Shown here in pieces: positions 61,022 to 64,000 of a stretch of DNA of 64,000 nt; position 1 is the stretch's first letter, and every line of letters starts with the position of its first letter. Source of the DNA: Streptomyces sp. NRRL F-525. GTDB lineage: Bacteria; Actinomycetota; Actinomycetes; Streptomycetales; Streptomycetaceae. A program made the translations under genes and the position numbers. The stretch covers positions 434,001 through 498,000 of the forward strand of contig NZ_JNXE01000001.1 of the NCBI RefSeq assembly GCF_000716605.1. Direction: 5' to 3'. Under the pieces are notes generated by a model. That model made no database searches, was not told the origin of the DNA, and saw nothing but the letters and a program-made list of their open reading frames with translations.

Positions 61022-64000
61022 TCAGCGGCGGTTGTCGAGCGTCCTTTGACTACGGACCCGGCCTGGCTGACTGATCGTCACCGCCGGTGTGGTGAGCTGC
61101 TGTTGGTCGTCGTCGCCGACGCTCACGCTCGCCGCGCCGGACGCGATGACGGCGACCGCCATGGCGTGGGCGAGCGCGGTGCGTGAGCGGACCCCGACCT
61201 TGCGGTAGACCCGCGACAGCGTGCCCTCGACCGTCTTCACGCTGATGAACAGCTCCGCCGCGACCTCCCTGTTGGTGGCCCCGCCGCCGACCAGCTCGGC
61301 CACCCGCGCCTCCGTGGGCGTGAGTTCGGGCCGCCCCTCACCGTCCCGGTCGCCGGCCTCCAGCCGAGCCAGTTCGTCCCCGGCCCGGGCGGCCAGCGGA
61401 ACGGCGCCGATCCGCGTCGCCGTCTCCCATGCCTCGCCGAGAGCGGTGCGTGCCGCGTTTCGGTGCCGGGCCCGGCGTTCTACCGCGCCGAGCGCGATGA
61501 GCGTGCGTATCAGGTCGACGGGCAACGGGAGTTGACGCAACCGGTCGACGGCGGTCCGCAGCCGCACCGCCCCCTCCTTCGCCCGGCCGAGCCCGGCCTC
61601 ACGCAGCCCCTCGGCCCGCTCCAGCGCGGCCAGTACGCTGCCGGGCGCGTCGACGGACACCCGCTTCCGCGCCTCGTCGAGCACGGCACCGGCCGCGTCC
61701 GTCTCGCCCAGCACGACCAGGGCCTCGGCCAGGTCGCTGTACCAGTGCAGCAGCGGCGGATCGGCGGCGGACATGGCCGCGCCGAGCTCCTTGACGCGCT
61801 GCAGCGCCTCGACCGCGGCGGCGGCCCCACGCGGGTCACCCGCGAGCAACTCGGCCTGCCCCAGCACCGCCAACGCGCGGAGCAGGAACAGCCGGTCACC
61901 GTCCGCCTCCGACGCCCGCACCGCCTGCTCGGCCAGCCGCCGCGCCTCGTCGGCGGTCCCGCCCGCGGTCGCCGCGAGCGCCGCCGCGTACAGCGCCGGA
62001 GCGGCCTGTACGCCGGTCTCGGCCACGGCACGTGTGCAGCGGGCGGCGGTGTCCATGGCCTCCCGGCAGTGCCCGGCGCGCACTTGGATCCGGGTGAGGG
62101 CCACCAGGGTCGCCATGACCTCTTCGACACCGGCGAACTCCCCGATCTCCGCGAGGAGTTCGGTGACCCGCTTCTGAGCCTCCGTCACCTTGTCCGAGTC
62201 CAGGGCGAGGATCGCCCGCATCCGGATCAGCCCCCAGCTCTCCGGCCCGGCGCCGGCGCCCCCGGCCAGGGCGAGGGCCTCCTCCAACGCGGCGTCGGCG
62301 GCAACCGGTTCACCGCCCAGGGAACGCACCCGGGCGAGCGTGGCGAGCGCGCCGATCCGGGTCTCCGCGTCACCGGCCACGGCCGCCTGCCGAGCGGCGC
62401 GCCGGGCATGCCGGGCCGCGTCCTCCAACTCCCCGCACAACAGGCCCCGTACGGCTGCCCAGTGGTGCAGCCACGCCTCGGCCTCCGGATCGCCGTCCGC
62501 GTCCCGGAGCCCCTCCTCGATCAGGGCATGCGCACCCTTCAACGCCTGCCCGGCATTACGCAGCAGCACCAGCCGCGCCCGCACCCGCTGCCGCGCGGAT
62601 CCCGACCCGGCGAGCACGGTCTCGGCCGCCTGCCCCGCCTCCTCCAACTGCCCGGCGTCACAGGCGTATTCGGCCGCCGCCAACAACCGGTCGGCGCGCT
62701 CCACAGGACGGTCGTCGGGTGTGCGCCGGGCCGCGAGCCCGGCCAAGTCGAAGGCGGCATCGGGCGCACCGTCGCGCCGCGCGGACTCGGCCGCGGACAT
62801 CAGCGTGCGGGCCGTGGCCTCGTCCTCGTAGGGGTGGGCGAGCGCCAAGTGCCGCGCCTGCTCGACGAGTTCGGTGACCGCGCGGCCCAGCAACGCGTGC
62901 GCTTGTCGGCGCTCGTGCTCCGCGGCATCGGCGTAGACGGCGGCCCGGACCAGCGGATGCCGGAAGCGTACGGTCCCGTCGGCGTCGGCCGTCGCGACAC
63001 CGAGCCGCTCCGCCTCCGCGAGGTCGGCGGCGGGGTCATCGAGTCCGGCGGCGCGCAGCAGCGTGAGCGTGGGGCGGGCGGCGGCGCTGGCGACGAGGAG
63101 GGTGCGACGCGCGGATGCGGGCAGTGCGCGCACCTGTTCCAGGAGCAGGGTGCGCAGGCGTCGGGGTACGGGCAGGCTCCGGCCGAGACCGACGGCCGCT
63201 CCGTCGCGCGGGGCCGCCCGGCCCAACTCCAGCGCGTACCAAGGGTTTCCGGCGGCGGTGTCCTGGACGGCCCGCAGCACCGCCGGTGGCAGGTCGGCGG
63301 GGAGGAGGTGCGTCACCTCGTCGTCCGTCAGGGGTGGCACGGGCAGTTCGAGGATGCCGGGCGGGCAGCAGTGCGGCCGTTCGGGCTGCTCGTCCTCGGT
63401 GACCCGCTCGGCGGCCACCACCCGTATGTCGAGGCCCTCGACACGGCGCACGACGAAGGCGAGCACCTCGGCGGTCGGCTCGTCGATCCACTGGAGGCCG
63501 TCGAGTACCAGCAGCACGGGGCCGGTGGCGGCGAGGGCGCGCAGCACGTCGAGAACGGCGACGCGGATCGCGAGCCGGTCCCGGTCGCTGTCCGGTGTCT
63601 CGCCGCGCAACAGGGCTGCCCGCAGCGCCACTTGGGGTTCGGGGGCCAAGGCCGCCAGGCAGCTCTCCGGGACCCGTGCGAACAGGTCGACGAGACCGGC
63701 GAAGGGGAGCCGGGCATCCTCCTCGGCGGGGGAGCAGTGCAACACCGTTCCGGCAGGCTGGACTTGAGCTGCCGAGGTCGCCACGAGGGCAGCGACCAGT
63801 ACGGACTTGCCGATGCCCGCGGGGCCGTAGAGGAGTACTCCATGACGGTTCGTCAACTCGGCCCGGGCCGTGTCGAGCAGCTCGCGGCGCCCGGTCAATG
63901 ACCGTACTTCCAGGGTGAGTCCAGGGACGGAACGCAGCCGGAGCCGAGGGCGGGGCAGCCGGATCGGCGAGTGAGGCAGGTGTGGCGGGTGTGGCGGAGC
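61022..64000 (-). CDS. LuxR-family LAL regulator with AAA ATPase, 5'-truncated by window edge
   Basis: At least 990 residues visible. N-terminal NTPase with Walker A YGPAGIGKS and a Walker B-like LLVLDGLQWID (LAL-type), a long helical TPR-like middle (about 300-850), and a C-terminal LuxR HTH: LTPTEARVAELVGGGATNREVAAELFISVKTVEGTLSRVYRKVGV. LAL proteins are large ATP-binding activators of antibiotic or degradative genes. A TTG at 63898 could be taken as start, but the reading frame stays open to the window end with a continuous sequence (LRLRSVPGLTLEVRSLTGRREL), so the true start is probably beyond 64000. Confidence 0.88.
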   Translation of the reverse strand, partial: APPHPPHLPHSPIRLPRPRLRLRSVPGLTLEVRSLTGRRELLDTARAELTNRHGVLLYGPAGIGKSVLVAALVATSAAQVQPAGTVLHCSPAEEDARLPFAGLVDLFARVPESCLAALAPEPQVALRAALLRGETPDSDRDRLAIRVAVLDVLRALAATGPVLLVLDGLQWIDEPTAEVLAFVVRRVEGLDIRVVAAERVTEDEQPERPHCCPPGILELPVPPLTDDEVTHLLPADLPPAVLRAVQDTAAGNPWYALELGRAAPRDGAAVGLGRSLPVPRRLRTLLLEQVRALPASARRTLLVASAAARPTLTLLRAAGLDDPAADLAEAERLGVATADADGTVRFRHPLVRAAVYADAAEHERRQAHALLGRAVTELVEQARHLALAHPYEDEATARTLMSAAESARRDGAPDAAFDLAGLAARRTPDDRPVERADRLLAAAEYACDAGQLEEAGQAAETVLAGSGSARQRVRARLVLLRNAGQALKGAHALIEEGLRDADGDPEAEAWLHHWAAVRGLLCGELEDAARHARRAARQAAVAGDAETRIGALATLARVRSLGGEPVAADAALEEALALAGGAGAGPESWGLIRMRAILALDSDKVTEAQKRVTELLAEIGEFAGVEEVMATLVALTRIQVRAGHCREAMDTAARCTRAVAETGVQAAPALYAAALAATAGGTADEARRLAEQAVRASEADGDRLFLLRALAVLGQAELLAGDPRGAAAAVEALQRVKELGAAMSAADPPLLHWYSDLAEALVVLGETDAAGAVLDEARKRVSVDAPGSVLAALERAEGLREAGLGRAKEGAVRLRTAVDRLRQLPLPVDLIRTLIALGAVERRARHRNAARTALGEAWETATRIGAVPLAARAGDELARLEAGDRDGEGRPELTPTEARVAELVGGGATNREVAAELFISVKTVEGTLSRVYRKVGVRSRTALAHAMAVAVIASGAASVSVGDDDQQQLTTPAVTISQPGRVRSQRTLDNRR

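Noticed and set aside
61003..61031. GTGAACC upstream of the S53 peptidase
   Set aside because: The sequence 16 nt later is CGGCGG, not CGT(A/T), and the orientation (plus) points away from the peptidase.

Overview
The window is high-GC, densely packed actinobacterial DNA and looks like a Streptomyces chromosome, probably outside the central core. The signs are very strong G/C wobble bias, GTG starts, ATGA start/stop overlaps, three AfsR/SARP-type regulators, F420-type oxidoreductases, eukaryotic-type Ser/Thr kinases, many secreted hydrolases and a complete actinobacterial-style paa cluster. No tRNA, rRNA, CRISPR array, insertion sequence or prophage was seen. Both edges cut a gene: an MFS transporter on the left (3' end missing) and a LuxR-type LAL regulator on the right (5' end missing).

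1-17.5 kb is a regulatory island. It holds an MHS-family transporter, an SDR oxidoreductase, a secreted beta-propeller protein, a Dabb-domain protein, two giant paralogous SARP-NTPase regulators (3914-7072 and 11909-15079), an FAD oxidoreductase overlapping a ZAS-type anti-sigma gene, an ECF sigma factor of SigL type, an 85-residue orphan protein, a quinone-oxidoreductase-like MDR with an HxlR regulator, a catalase-fold protein and a secreted GDSL hydrolase. The most interesting observation of the window is here. Six intergenic sites read GTGAACC, then exactly 16 nt, then CGT(A/T), and each points at a nearby gene: propeller, Dabb, FAD oxidoreductase/anti-sigma, orphan, catalase-like and GDSL. 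This resembles the promoter described for SigL-type ECF factors and suggests that the ECF factor in the middle of the island runs a local regulon.

17.3-34 kb is mixed: a 24-residue hydrophobic peptide gene, a third SARP-NB-ARC regulator, an LLM flavin/F420 oxidoreductase with a hemerythrin protein, a membrane Ser/Thr kinase, a DEAD-box helicase whose leader carries a 14-bp perfect hairpin, a DHA2 drug exporter, a secreted alpha/beta hydrolase, a PaaX-family regulator, an NAD+-dependent DNA ligase, and a secreted zinc metalloprotease whose promoter overlaps a DasR-type (dre-like) operator.

34.3-42.5 kb is a peptide uptake and use locus. An Lrp/AsnC regulator is divergent from a five-gene ABC peptide importer (lipoprotein, two permeases, two ATPases), followed by an M24 Xaa-Pro-type peptidase and a SnoaL-like protein.

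42.6-46.5 kb carries a Ser/Thr receptor-like kinase with an extracellular bulb-type lectin domain, then a LanC-like gene that is frameshifted as written, then a convergent DUF574-type SAM methyltransferase.

46.6-59.2 kb is the phenylacetate catabolic cluster. The leftward arm is thioesterase paaI, ligase paaK and a TetR regulator (PaaR-like). The rightward arm is paaN, thiolase, crotonase, paaH, paaG, then paaABCDE and a further enoyl-CoA hydratase. Matching ACCG...CGGT-type palindromes lie in the divergent promoter and at the paaA promoter. A 23-codon ORF links paaD to paaE by stop/start overlaps. No MaoC-type oxepin-CoA hydrolase domain is encoded in the cluster.

59.2-64 kb holds a secreted S53 (sedolisin) peptidase and the LAL regulator.
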